Shown piece after piece: positions 9,528-19,218 of a stretch of 64,000 nucleotides of DNA (positions are counted from its first letter, which is position 1; every line of letters starts with the position of its first letter). The position numbers were made by a program, and so were the translations under genes. The stretch lies in assembly GCF_024971095.1 (NCBI RefSeq), contig NZ_CP069717.1, forward strand, positions 1,860,001-1,924,000. Reading direction: 5' to 3'. The notes under the pieces were generated by a model. That model was given only the letters and a program-made list of their open reading frames with translations, made no database searches and was not told the DNA's origin. This stretch comes from Microbacterium neungamense. Lineage in GTDB: Bacteria > Actinomycetota > Actinomycetes > Actinomycetales > Microbacteriaceae.

Positions 9528-9613
9528 AGCCGGCGTGCGCACTCCAGGATCGGCAGCTGCGGCGACTCGGTCAGCAGCCGGATCAGCTCCGCATCGAGCC
9601 GATCGATCCGCAC
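9528..9613 (-). pseudogene. AsnC/Lrp-type regulator stump (first ~28 residues only)
   Basis: From GTG 9613 the minus strand encodes the start of a winged-helix Lrp/AsnC protein (VRIDRLDAELIRLLTESPQL, then PILECARRLS). After 'CARRLS' similarity to the family is lost and the sequence runs into the DUF808 upstream region. The start is two bases past the permease stop, so the two were an operon and the regulator probably controlled the permease. The ligand-binding domain is gone. Confidence 0.75.
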
Positions 9614-9615
9614 GG

Positions 9616-11004
9616 CTACTCCTTCACAACCCCGGGTCGGGACACCGTCCGGGTCAGCCGCGCCGCGACCACGAGCAGCACGGTCAGGCCCAGCGTGAGC
9701 AGCAGCTGCGTGCGCGCGGCCGGGTCGAACATCGCGAGCACGATCACCACCCCCAGCAGCACGAGGCACAGCCCGGAGAGCCAGGGGAAGCCCCACATCC
9801 GCATCGGCATGGGCTCGCCGGCGCGGTCGGCGCGGCCGCGCAGGATGATCTGCGAGACCGCGGTGGCGGTCCAGATGACCAGCAGCGTCGACCCGACGAC
9901 GTTGAGCAGCGCGGGCAGCACCACGTCCGGGAAGGCCCAGTTCAGGCCCACGGTGACGAAGCCGAAGGCGACGGATGCCAGTACGGCGACGTACGGGACG
10001 CCCTTGTCGCTGGTGCGGGTGACCGCGAGAGGCGCGAGCCCGCGCTCGCCGAGCGAGAAGAACATGCGGGAGGCGCCGTAGATGTTGGCGTTCATCGCCG
10101 ACAGCAGGGCGATCACGACGATGAGCGACATCACCAGGTCGACCCCGGGCACGCGCAGCGTCGCCAGCACGGCGGAGAAGGGCCCCTCGAGCACGGCCGG
10201 GGAGTTCCACGGCAGCACCGCGACGATCACGAAGATCGAGCCGAGGTAGAACACCAGGATCCGGACGACGACCTCGCGCACGATGCGGCGGATGTTGCGG
10301 GACGGATCGTCGGACTCGGCGGCGGCGATGGCGACGACCTCGGTGCCGCCGAAGGCGAAGATCACCATGAGCAGGGCGCCGGCGACGCCGACGAGACCGT
10401 TCGGTGCGAACCCGCCGTGGGCGAAGAGGTTGCCGATGCCGGTGGCCGGCACGCCGGGGACGAACCCGAGGATGGCGCACACGCCGACGACGAGGAACGC
10501 GATGATCGCGAAGACCTTGATCGCGGCGAACCAGAACTCGAACATGCCGTAGTTGCGCACGCCGAACAGGTTCACCGTCATCAGCGTCACGACGAAGACG
10601 AGCACCCACAGCCAGGCCGGGATGCCGGGCACCCAGCCGGCGACGATGCCGGCGGCCCCGGTGGCCTCGGCCGCGATGACGACGACGAGCTGGATCCAGT
10701 ACAGCCAGCCGACCGCGCTGCCGGCGCTGCGGCCCATCGCCTTCTGGGCGTAGGAGCTGAACGCGCCGGAGCTCGGCCGCGCGGCGACCATCTCGGCGAG
10801 CATGGCCATCACCAGGATGACGATCGCTCCGGCGACGAGGTAGGACACCAGGACGGCGGGCCCGGCGATGCCGATCGCCTGCCCGGATCCGACGAACAGT
10901 CCGGCGCCGATCGCCCCGCCGAGGCCCATCATCGAGATCTGCCGGCGGGTGAGACCGGGATGCAGCCCCTTGGTCGTGGTGGTGGTGACGGGAACAGCGC
11001 TCAT
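9616..11004 (-). CDS. amino-acid permease (APC superfamily, AAT/GabP-like)
   Basis: Cytoplasmic-membrane proton symporter of 462 residues with about 12 helices. The N-terminus 'GLTRRQISMMGLGGAIGAGLFVGSG' is the helix 1 substrate-binding signature of the amino acid transporter family. 'FAFGGTEVVAIAAAESDDPSRNIRRIV' and 'SAMNANIYGASRMFFSLGERGLAP' follow in the expected order. The ATG at 11004 has AAGGAGG upstream. Substrate cannot be assigned; aromatic, GABA or proline are possible. The adjoining AsnC-type stump suggests former amino-acid-responsive control. Confidence 0.92.
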   Translation of the reverse strand: MSAVPVTTTTTKGLHPGLTRRQISMMGLGGAIGAGLFVGSGQAIGIAGPAVLVSYLVAGAIVILVMAMLAEMVAARPSSGAFSSYAQKAMGRSAGSAVGWLYWIQLVVVIAAEATGAAGIVAGWVPGIPAWLWVLVFVVTLMTVNLFGVRNYGMFEFWFAAIKVFAIIAFLVVGVCAILGFVPGVPATGIGNLFAHGGFAPNGLVGVAGALLMVIFAFGGTEVVAIAAAESDDPSRNIRRIVREVVVRILVFYLGSIFVIVAVLPWNSPAVLEGPFSAVLATLRVPGVDLVMSLIVVIALLSAMNANIYGASRMFFSLGERGLAPLAVTRTSDKGVPYVAVLASVAFGFVTVGLNWAFPDVVLPALLNVVGSTLLVIWTATAVSQIILRGRADRAGEPMPMRMWGFPWLSGLCLVLLGVVIVLAMFDPAARTQLLLTLGLTVLLVVAARLTRTVSRPGVVKE

Positions 11005-11089
11005 GCGCGGACCTCCTTGTCCTGTGCGTCGGAAGCGTCGGGAAGCATCGGGAGGAGGACACCGGATCGGCCCGGGACTCCGGTGCGCA

Positions 11090-11119
11090 AGACTAGGACG
11101 GCGGCGGCCGGATGGGCAA
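11090..11119 (-). promoter_or_regulatory. candidate promoter of the permease
   Basis: On the minus strand TTGCCC (11114-11119) and TAGTCT (11090-11095) are 18 bases apart, giving a leader of about 80 bases before the permease ATG. The rest of the 237-base gap (11005-11241) holds GC-rich short inverted repeats such as GCGCATGGCGCGC around 11140, a possible operator, but nothing firm. Confidence 0.4.
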
Positions 11120-11241
11120 ACGGCCCAGCGATCACTGCGCATGGCGCGCAATGGCGTCGCGGCTCCGGGCGCATCACTGGACGATCTGCACAGTCCCGCC
11201 CCCGCAGGGCCGCCCCTCGCGGACCGGCCCGGACGCCGGGC

Positions 11242-13011
11242 TCAGCGCTCCCGAGGGATCGCCCCCGGGTCGTTCACCGGCAGCCGGCACACGAACGCGC
11301 GGCAGTCGTAGGCCACGCCGTCCGCGGCGTCCTTGCCCTCGAAGAGCGCGAACCCGGCATCCGCGAACGCGCGGGCCTGCGCGGGCGAGACCACCGCGAC
11401 CACGTCCGCGTCGGCGTCCCGCGCCGCGGCTGCGAGGGGCCCGCCGGGATCGGAGTCGACCACGACCAGCTGCCGCGGCGGCTCGGCGAGACCGGCCGTG
11501 ACGCGCAGCAGCGCCCCGTACGCGAACGGCTGCGCGAGCGCCCGGCCGGCCGTGCGCGTCACCAGCTCCTCGGCCCGCTCGCGGTGCCGCTCGCCGGCTC
11601 CCAGCCGCCAGGCGGTCAGCGACGCGGCTGCCAGGGCCGCCGTCCCCGAGGGGAGGTCGCCGTCGCTGTCATCGGACGAGCCCGGGATGCCGTGCGCGGC
11701 CAGCACCGGATCCGCCGCCGGCTCCACCTCCAGCAGCTCCCGCGCCGTCACCGCCCAGGTCGCGTCCCCGGTCGCGAGAGCCAGGGCGAACAGCCCCTCC
11801 GCGAGCAGGCCGATGTCGGCGGCGGTCGCGACGGCATCCGAGGCCGCACCGTCGACGGATGCCCGCACCAGACGCCCGTCGGGCGCGCGGTTCACCGCCA
11901 GCACGTGCCGGGCCGCGTCGGCCGCGGCGCGCTCCCATTCCGGCTCTCCGAGCACGCTCCTGGCGCGGGCGAGGGCGCCGATCGCGAGGCCGTTCCATCC
12001 CGTGATCACCTTGGCGTCCACGGCGGGCGGCTCCAGCCCGGCGCGCTCCGCGGCGGAGCGGCGGTAGTAGCCGCCCTCGTCACGCCGGCCGTCGATCCAC
12101 GATTCGGAGTCCTGCGCAGCGCCGAAGGCTCCCGAGGGGCGGCGCAGCACGCCGAGCAGGAACCCGGCGATCCCGCGGGCGACCTCCTCCTCCCCCGCGT
12201 CGAGCGCCACCTCGAGCAGCTGCGCGTTGTCGGTCAGCATCCGCTCGTAGTGCGGCACGCTCCAGTCCCGCTGCGTGGCGTACCGGAAGAACCCGCCCTC
12301 CACGGCATCCCGCAGCTCCGAGCGGGCCATCGCGGCGAGCGCGCGGTCGACGACGTCCGGCTCGAAGCGCTGCAGGAACCGGAGCGTGGTGGCCATCGGG
12401 AACTTCGGCGCCCCGCCGAAGCCGCCGTGCACGCGGTCCTCGCGCTGGGCGGCGAGGCGGGCGGCGGCGCGCAGCGCGGGAAGATCGGGCAGGTCCGACG
12501 GGGCGGCTTCTGCGGATGCCGCGGCGAGCGCGTCCGCGACGGCATCCGCCGACTCGTGCACCCGCCCGCGCCGCTCGGTCCACGCCTCGCGCACGGCGGC
12601 GAGCACGTCGCGGAAGCCCGGCATGCCGCCGCGCGCGACCGGCGGCCAGTAGGTCCCGGCGTAGAACGCCCGTCCCTCCGGGGTGGTGAAGACCGTGAGC
12701 GGCCAGCCCAGGTTCTGCGTGAACGCGGACGCGGCGGCCATGTACGCCGCGTCGACGTCCGGGTGCTCCTCGCGGTCGACCTTCACGGCGACGAACCCGT
12801 CGTTGATGTCCGCGGCGGTGGCGTCGTCGTCGAAAGACTCCCGCACCATCACGTGGCACCAGTGGCAGGTGGAGTAGCCGATCGAGATCAGCAGCGGCAC
12901 GTCCCGGCGACGCGCCTCGGCGAAGGCGTCCGCGCCCCACGGCCACCAGTCGACCGGGTTCCCCGCGTGCGCGCGGAGGTACGGGCTGAGGGCGTCGGCG
13001 AGGCGGTTCAT
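11242..13011 (-). CDS. DUF255 thioredoxin-like / six-hairpin glycosidase-like protein (YyaL type)
   Basis: Protein of 589 residues. The N-terminus is a thioredoxin-fold DUF255 domain: '[24 protein letters not shown]', then [11 protein letters not shown] at about residues 45-55 with the paired Cys of CHWCH. The rest is an alpha-helical barrel resembling N-acylglucosamine epimerase/six-hairpin enzymes ('[11 protein letters not shown]', 'RYATQRDW', '[14 protein letters not shown]'). The family (YyaL, spermatogenesis-associated 20) has no settled biochemical role. The ATG follows TAGCGT by six bases. Confidence 0.9.
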   Translation of the reverse strand: MNRLADALSPYLRAHAGNPVDWWPWGADAFAEARRRDVPLLISIGYSTCHWCHVMVRESFDDDATAADINDGFVAVKVDREEHPDVDAAYMAAASAFTQNLGWPLTVFTTPEGRAFYAGTYWPPVARGGMPGFRDVLAAVREAWTERRGRVHESADAVADALAAASAEAAPSDLPDLPALRAAARLAAQREDRVHGGFGGAPKFPMATTLRFLQRFEPDVVDRALAAMARSELRDAVEGGFFRYATQRDWSVPHYERMLTDNAQLLEVALDAGEEEVARGIAGFLLGVLRRPSGAFGAAQDSESWIDGRRDEGGYYRRSAAERAGLEPPAVDAKVITGWNGLAIGALARARSVLGEPEWERAAADAARHVLAVNRAPDGRLVRASVDGAASDAVATAADIGLLAEGLFALALATGDATWAVTARELLEVEPAADPVLAAHGIPGSSDDSDGDLPSGTAALAAASLTAWRLGAGERHRERAEELVTRTAGRALAQPFAYGALLRVTAGLAEPPRQLVVVDSDPGGPLAAAARDADADVVAVVSPAQARAFADAGFALFEGKDAADGVAYDCRAFVCRLPVNDPGAIPRER

Positions 13012-13017
13012 CCCTCC

Positions 13018-13023
13018 ACGCTA
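13018..13023 (-). promoter_or_regulatory. candidate -10 element of the DUF255 gene
   Basis: TAGCGT on the minus strand, six bases before the ATG at 13011. The spacer is GGAGGG, but it lies directly against the start codon and is too close to act as a ribosome-binding site. Confidence 0.5.
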
Positions 13024-13048
13024 CGCCGAGCCCTCAGCCCGGGGGCCG

Positions 13049-13891
<843 letters not shown>

Positions 13892-13893
13892 TC

Positions 13894-13899
13894 AGCCTA
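13894..13899 (-). promoter_or_regulatory. candidate -10 element of the aldo/keto reductase gene
   Basis: TAGGCT on the minus strand, eight bases before the ATG at 13885. Confidence 0.45.
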
Positions 13900-13955
13900 G
13901 AGCCTGTGATGACAGGCTGTCACCGCCGGAGAGCCCGGGCGCCGAGATCGCGGGT

Positions 13956-15131
13956 TCATCGCGTGGGGACGGATGCCGCGGCTCGCGCGACCGCGGCGGT
14001 GAGGCGCTCCAGCGGACCGCGGCCGGAGAGGATCGACCACAGGGTCGCGCCGAGCAGCAGCACCAGCGCGCTGACCAGCCAGATGCCGTTGTCGCGGAGG
14101 AACCCGCCCGGCCCCGCCATCAGCACGTAGGAGATCACGTGCAGGGTGTATGCGCTCAGCGGCATGGATCCCAGCGCCGCGAACGGCAGCAGCAGCAGCC
14201 GGAGCGGCTGCGCCGCCCGCAGGCACAGCCCGATCACGGCGGCGGCGATGCCCGCCGCGGCGAGGATGTCGGCGGTGCCGCCGCTGTGCGGGTCGACGGA
14301 GAGGAGCGCGGCGAGCGCGACCCGGCCCGGGTCCGCCGCCTGGACGGCGTCGAGCCAACCCTCCCAGCCGGAGGCCCGGAACGCAGCGTCGACCGGCGGC
14401 CGCGCGTCGTCCTCGGCCACCCCGAGCATCCGGCCGATCGCGCCCAGCCCGTGCCCGGCCAGCGCGAAGAGGACGCCGCCCGCCAGCATCCACCACGCCG
14501 TGGCGGCGCGGTCCATCCCCAGCCGGCCCAGCGCCATCCCGGCCAGGGCGTACGCCAGCCACACCGTGAGCGGGTACGACCCGTACAGCACGAACCCGGC
14601 CGCCTGCCCGGACGGGCCCAGCGCGAGCACCCCGATCAGGGCCGTGACGACGGGACCGGCGAGGGCGAGCACCGCGGCCGCGGCGAACAGCGACCCGGTC
14701 CGCCATCGCAGCACCGAGATGAGGGCGACGTACAGCACCCCGTACAGGGTGAGGATCACCGCGATCGGGGTGTTCAGCAGCTCCAGCAGCAGGCCGATCG
14801 TGAAGATGGTGGCGCCGCGGCCCACGAGTCCGAGCCGCAGCGACGGCAGCCGCTCGGGTGCGGGCCCGGCCGGTCCGCCGGTCATCAGCGCGACGGACAC
14901 GCCGGCCAGCACTGCGAAGAGCACGGACGGATGCCCGTGCACCACGCTTCCCCAGCTGTCCGGGTCGTCCGGCCGGAAGGCATCCGGCACGTCCCCCAGG
15001 TGCGCGCCGATCATGCCGAGGATGGCGACCGCGCGGGCCACGTCGAGTCCCATGATCCGCGGCGGCCGGCCGAAGGTGCGCAACCAGGAGGCCGCCGCGT
15101 CGGCACGGCCCGGCTCCCCGGTGCTCGTCAT
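13956..15131 (-). CDS. HGSNAT/DUF1624-like multi-pass membrane protein
   Basis: Protein of 391 residues with about ten hydrophobic helices. After a short polar N-terminus comes 'PPRIMGLDVARAVAILGMIGAHLGDVP', the helix 1 signature of the heparan-alpha-glucosaminide acetyltransferase-like/acyltransferase-3-related membrane families. 'GHPSVLFAVLAGVSVALM' and, late in the protein, 'AALGSMPLSAYTLHVISYVLM' also fit. It may move acyl groups onto envelope sugars; this is a family inference. Divergent from hrpA with leaderless-type promoters on both sides. Confidence 0.8.
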   Translation of the reverse strand: MTSTGEPGRADAAASWLRTFGRPPRIMGLDVARAVAILGMIGAHLGDVPDAFRPDDPDSWGSVVHGHPSVLFAVLAGVSVALMTGGPAGPAPERLPSLRLGLVGRGATIFTIGLLLELLNTPIAVILTLYGVLYVALISVLRWRTGSLFAAAAVLALAGPVVTALIGVLALGPSGQAAGFVLYGSYPLTVWLAYALAGMALGRLGMDRAATAWWMLAGGVLFALAGHGLGAIGRMLGVAEDDARPPVDAAFRASGWEGWLDAVQAADPGRVALAALLSVDPHSGGTADILAAAGIAAAVIGLCLRAAQPLRLLLLPFAALGSMPLSAYTLHVISYVLMAGPGGFLRDNGIWLVSALVLLLGATLWSILSGRGPLERLTAAVARAAASVPTR

Positions 15132-15137
15132 GAGGCA

Positions 15138-15143
15138 ATCCTA
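15138..15143 (-). promoter_or_regulatory. candidate -10 element of the HGSNAT-like gene
   Basis: TAGGAT on the minus strand, six bases before the ATG at 15131. Confidence 0.55.
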
Positions 15144-15156
15144 GGAGGCGACGGCA

Positions 15157-15162
15157 TACGAT
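15157..15162 (+). promoter_or_regulatory. candidate -10 element of hrpA
   Basis: TACGAT eight bases before the hrpA ATG. The two divergent genes share a 39-base intergenic region. Confidence 0.5.
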
Positions 15163-15170
15163 GGAGGGCT

Positions 15171-18100
15171 ATGTCCGCGCCTGCGATCTCGTACCCGCCC
15201 GAGCTGCCGGTCAGCGCCGCGCGCGACGAGATCGCCGCCGCGATCCGCGACCACCAGGTGGTGATCGTCGCCGGCGCGACCGGCTCGGGCAAGACCACCC
15301 AGCTGCCGAAGATCTGCCTGGAGCTGGGGCGGGAGCGGATCGCGCACACCCAGCCGCGCCGGCTCGCCGCACGCACCATCGCCGAGCGCGTGGCCGAAGA
15401 GCTGCAGGTGCCGCTGGGCGGCCTCGTCGGCTACAAGGTGCGGTTCACGGATCAGGTGTCGGATGCCACGCGCATCGCGCTGATGACCGACGGCATCCTG
15501 CTGAACGAGATCCACCGCGACCGGCTGCTGCGCCGCTACGACACCATCATCATCGACGAGGCGCACGAGCGGTCCTTGAACGTCGACTTCCTGCTCGGCT
15601 ACCTCAAGCGCGTCCTCCCCGAGCGGCCGGACCTGAAGGTGATCATCACCTCCGCCACCATCGACCCGGAGAGCTTTGCTGCGCACTTCGCCGCCCCGGG
15701 CGGCGCACCGGCGCCGATCATCGAGGTCTCCGGCCGCACCTACCCGGTGGAGATCCGCTACCGGCCGCCGGCTGCAGGAGACGATGACGCTTCGACGGGC
15801 CCAGCGTCCGCGACGGGCCCAGCGTCCGCGAGGGGCCCAGCGTCCGCTTCTGCATCCGCCGGGGAACCGGAGGACGAGGTGTCGGCGATCGTCGCGGCGC
15901 TGCGTGAGCTCGACCGCGAGGCGCCCGGCGACGTCCTCGTCTTCCTGCCCGGCGAGGCCGAGATCCGCGATGCCGCGGACGCCGTGCGCGGCGCGTACCG
16001 CTCGCAGACCGCGCCGGTCGAGGTGCTGCCCCTGTACGGCCGGCTGTCCGCCGCCGAGCAGCACCGGGTGTTCGAGAGGTCGACGGTGGCGGGACTGCGC
16101 CGCCGGGTGGTGCTGGCTACGAACGTCGCCGAGACCAGCCTCACCGTTCCGGGGATCAAATACGTCATCGACACCGGCACCGCGCGCATCTCGCGGTACA
16201 GCAGCCGCTCCAAGGTGCAGCGCCTGCCCATCGAGCCGGTGTCGCAGGCATCCGCGAACCAGCGCTCCGGACGCGCCGGCCGCACCAGCGCCGGCATCGC
16301 CATCCGGCTGTACAGCGAGGAGGACTACGCGAAGCGGCCGGAGTTCACCGAACCGGAGATCCTGCGCACCTCGCTCGCCTCGGTGGTGCTGCAGATGCTG
16401 TCGCTGGGATTCGGGGACATCGCCGACTTCCCGTTCCTCACTCCGCCGGATTCGCGGGGAATCAAGGCGGCGCTGGACCTGCTCACCGAGATCGGGGCGG
16501 CCGACCTCTCCCGGGGCGAGCCGCGCCTCACCCGGATCGGCCGGGAGATCGCGCGCATGCCGATCGACCCGCGGTTCGCCCGGATGCTGGTGGAGGCGGC
16601 GAAGAGCTCGCCCGAGGTGCTCCGCGACGTGCTCGCGATCGTCGCCGGGCTGTCCATCCAGGACGTCCGCGAGCGCCCGTCCGCCGACGCCCCGCAGGCG
16701 GTGCGCGACGAGGCCGAGCGCGCGCACGCCCGCTTCACCGACCCGGGCAGCGACTTCCTGACCCTGCTGAATCTGTGGAACCATCTGCGCGCGCAGCAGC
16801 GGGAGCTCGGGTCGAGCGCCTTCCGCCGGCTGTGCCGCGCCGAGCACCTGAACTACGTCCGCGTGCGGGAGTGGTTCGACGTGCACCGTCAGCTGCGCAC
16901 CCTGGTGCCCTCCCGGTCGCCCAGTGAGACGGCCACCGCCGACCCGGATGCCCTGCACCGGGCGATCCTCGCCGGTCTGCTCTCCCAGATCGGCATCCTC
17001 GACGAGCGCACCGCGGCGAAGGGCCAGGGCGCCCGCACCGATCCGCGCCGTCGCGGCGCCGAGTACCGCGGTGCGCGCGGCATCCGCTTCTCGATCTTCC
17101 CGGGCTCCGCGCTGCGGAAGAAGAGCCCGCGCGCGGTGATGTCCGCCGAGATCGTGGAGACCTCGCGCACCTTCGCGCGCACGGTCGCGGCCATCGATCC
17201 GGCCTGGGCGGAGGCGCTGGCCGGCGACCTGGCGAAGCGGCAGGTGTCCGAGCCGCACTGGTCGAAGGACGCCGGCGCCGCGGTCGCCTTCGAGAAGGTG
17301 CTGCTGTTCGGACTGGAGATCGTGCCGCGCCGGCGCGTGCAGTTCGCCCGGATCGACCGACCCGGCGCGCGCGAGCTGTTCCTGCGGCACGCGCTGGTGG
17401 AGGGCGAGTGGGATCCGTCCCGGCTGGACAAGCGGGTCGGCGCGTTCTGGCGCAGCAACGCCGAGCTGCGCCGGCGGCTGGAGAAGCGCGAGGAGCGGGA
17501 GCGCCGTCGCGACATCCTCGCCGGCGACGAGGCCGTGTACCGCTTCTACGACGAGCGCATCCCGCCCGAGGTGTTCGATGTGCGCTCCTTCGAGAAGTGG
17601 TGGCGCGACACGCTCCCCACCGCCCCGAAGCTGCTCGTGATGCGCGAGAGCGACCTGCTCGAGGACGCCGACCGCGGCGAGCGCGGCGAGTTCCCCACGC
17701 GCTGGCCGCAGGGCGACCAGGTGCTCGGCCTCGCCTACCGCTTCGAACCGGGGGCGCCCGACGACGGCGTGAGCGTCGTCGTCCCGCTCGCGCTGCTGCA
17801 GCAGGTCCGGGACACCGGCTTCGACTGGCAGGTGCCCGGCCTGCGCGCCGAGCTCATCACCGGGCTGCTGCGGGCGCTGCCCAAGGCGATCCGCCGGCAC
17901 GTCGTGCCCGCGGCAGACTGGGCGGAGCGCTTCGGCGAGGACGTCGCCCCGGACGCGCCCGAGCGGCATGACGGGCTGCCGCCCCGATCGCTGCGCGAGG
18001 CGCTCGCCAAGCTCATCCAGCCGCTCGCGAACCAGCCCGTCTCGGCCGCCGACTTCGACATGGAGCGGGTGCCGGGGCACCTGCGGATGAACTTCCGCGC

Positions 18101-19202
18101 GGTGGACGAACGCGGCCGCGTGGTCGGCTCGGACCGCGACCTCACCGCGCTGCAGCAGCGGCTCGCCGACCGCTCCCGCGCGAGCGTCGCGCGCACGGTC
18201 GCGAAGGGCGACAACAGCACCCCGAGCTCGTCGAAGGGTCCGGGTGACGGAGGAACCCTTCGACAGGCTCAGGGTCCGGGACAGGCTCAGGGTCAGGGAC
18301 AGGCTCAGGGTCCGGGACGACCGACGGTCGAGCGCGACGGGATCACCACCTGGGACTTCGGCGACCTGCCGCCGGTGCTGGACACCCGGGTGGCCGGAGG
18401 CGTGGTCCGCGGCTACCCGGCCCTGATCGACGCCGGGAAGTCCGTCTCGCTGCGCGTGGAGGCGACGGCGGATGCCGCGGCCGCCGCCACCCGCGACGGC
18501 GTGCTGCGGCTCGTGCTGCTGAACGTCCCCTCGCCGGCCTCGTACGTGCAGGAGCACCTGACCGCGCAGGAGAAGCTCGCGCTCGCCGCCTCGCCGTATC
18601 CGAACGTCGCGGCGCTGATCGAGGACTGCCGTGCCGCGGTCGCCCACCGGATCATCGACGAGGCGAGCCCGGACGGCGGCGGCATCCGCACCGCGGAGGC
18701 CTTCGCACGCGTGCGGGATGCCGTCTCGGCCTCCCTCGTCGACGAGCTGTTCGCGTGCGTCTCGCTCGTGGCGCGCATCCTCACCCGTGCGCGCGAGGTC
18801 GAGCGCGGCATCCGCGCCCAGAACTCGCTCGCGCTGCTCGGCCCGCTGAACGACATCCGCTCGCAGCTGTCCGGGCTGCTGCATCCCGGCTTCGTCTCGG
18901 CCACCGGCATCGCCCGGCTTGCGCATCTCCCCCGCTACCTGGACGGCATGCTCGAGCGCCTGCGCGTGCTGGCCGAGGCTCCCGGGAAGGACCGCGCCCG
19001 GATGAGCGAGTTCGAGCGGATGGCGCAGCTGTTCGCGGATGCCGGCGGCACGATCCCCCTCCCCGCCGCCGCGCCGGCGCCGCTCGTGGAGGTCCGCTGG
19101 CTGCTCGAGGAATACCGGATCAGCCTGTTCGCGCAGCGGCTCGGCACCGCGCAGCCGGTCTCGCCGCAGCGCATCCAGAAGGCCCTGGCCGGAGCCGCCT
19201 GA
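15171..19202 (+). CDS. hrpA: ATP-dependent RNA helicase HrpA (DEAH box)
   Basis: Large DEAH/DExH helicase of 1343 residues. Walker A GATGSGKT is at 35-42, IIIDEAH at 126-132, SAT at 161-163, and 'GRAGRTSAG' marks helicase motif VI. HA2, OB and the long DUF3418 C-terminal region follow. Two low-complexity linkers are expanded by 18-bp repeats: TGPASA units near residue 210, and an inserted repeat read as LRQAQG units near residue 1025. These sit between domains, so the enzyme is probably active. HrpA has been linked to mRNA processing and to resolving stalled ribosomes. Confidence 0.95.
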   Translation: MSAPAISYPPELPVSAARDEIAAAIRDHQVVIVAGATGSGKTTQLPKICLELGRERIAHTQPRRLAARTIAERVAEELQVPLGGLVGYKVRFTDQVSDATRIALMTDGILLNEIHRDRLLRRYDTIIIDEAHERSLNVDFLLGYLKRVLPERPDLKVIITSATIDPESFAAHFAAPGGAPAPIIEVSGRTYPVEIRYRPPAAGDDDASTGPASATGPASARGPASASASAGEPEDEVSAIVAALRELDREAPGDVLVFLPGEAEIRDAADAVRGAYRSQTAPVEVLPLYGRLSAAEQHRVFERSTVAGLRRRVVLATNVAETSLTVPGIKYVIDTGTARISRYSSRSKVQRLPIEPVSQASANQRSGRAGRTSAGIAIRLYSEEDYAKRPEFTEPEILRTSLASVVLQMLSLGFGDIADFPFLTPPDSRGIKAALDLLTEIGAADLSRGEPRLTRIGREIARMPIDPRFARMLVEAAKSSPEVLRDVLAIVAGLSIQDVRERPSADAPQAVRDEAERAHARFTDPGSDFLTLLNLWNHLRAQQRELGSSAFRRLCRAEHLNYVRVREWFDVHRQLRTLVPSRSPSETATADPDALHRAILAGLLSQIGILDERTAAKGQGARTDPRRRGAEYRGARGIRFSIFPGSALRKKSPRAVMSAEIVETSRTFARTVAAIDPAWAEALAGDLAKRQVSEPHWSKDAGAAVAFEKVLLFGLEIVPRRRVQFARIDRPGARELFLRHALVEGEWDPSRLDKRVGAFWRSNAELRRRLEKREERERRRDILAGDEAVYRFYDERIPPEVFDVRSFEKWWRDTLPTAPKLLVMRESDLLEDADRGERGEFPTRWPQGDQVLGLAYRFEPGAPDDGVSVVVPLALLQQVRDTGFDWQVPGLRAELITGLLRALPKAIRRHVVPAADWAERFGEDVAPDAPERHDGLPPRSLREALAKLIQPLANQPVSAADFDMERVPGHLRMNFRAVDERGRVVGSDRDLTALQQRLADRSRASVARTVAKGDNSTPSSSKGPGDGGTLRQAQGPGQAQGQGQAQGPGRPTVERDGITTWDFGDLPPVLDTRVAGGVVRGYPALIDAGKSVSLRVEATADAAAAATRDGVLRLVLLNVPSPASYVQEHLTAQEKLALAASPYPNVAALIEDCRAAVAHRIIDEASPDGGGIRTAEAFARVRDAVSASLVDELFACVSLVARILTRAREVERGIRAQNSLALLGPLNDIRSQLSGLLHPGFVSATGIARLAHLPRYLDGMLERLRVLAEAPGKDRARMSEFERMAQLFADAGGTIPLPAAAPAPLVEVRWLLEEYRISLFAQRLGTAQPVSPQRIQKALAGAA
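15795..15848 (+). repeat. 18-bp tandem repeat, 3 copies, inside hrpA
   Basis: Three in-frame copies beginning ACGGGCCCAGCGTCCGCG encode TGPASA, TGPASA and RGPASA in the linker between the two helicase RecA domains. The last copy differs by two bases. Confidence 0.9.
18224..18270 (+). repeat. TTCGACAGGCTC-type palindromic repeat inserted in hrpA
   Basis: Left arm GAGCTCGTCGAAGGGT (18224-18239) and right arm ACCCTTCGACAGGCTC (18255-18270) pair over 16 bases with two mismatches and a 15-base loop. This resembles dispersed intergenic repeats of Microbacteriaceae, yet here it is translated as SSSKGPGDGGTLRQAQ within a linker. Confidence 0.85.
18262..18315 (+). repeat. 18-bp tandem repeat, 3 copies, inside hrpA
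   Basis: Three copies of GACAGGCTCAGGGTCCGG (the middle one with one change) grow out of the right arm of the palindrome above. They preserve frame and encode a Gln/Gly/Ala-rich stretch. Confidence 0.9.
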
Positions 19203-19218
19203 TGCCCGGCACCGTCTG

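Noticed and set aside
15795-18315. CRISPR array in hrpA repeats
   Set aside because: Units are contiguous 18-bp tandem copies without spacers and keep the reading frame.
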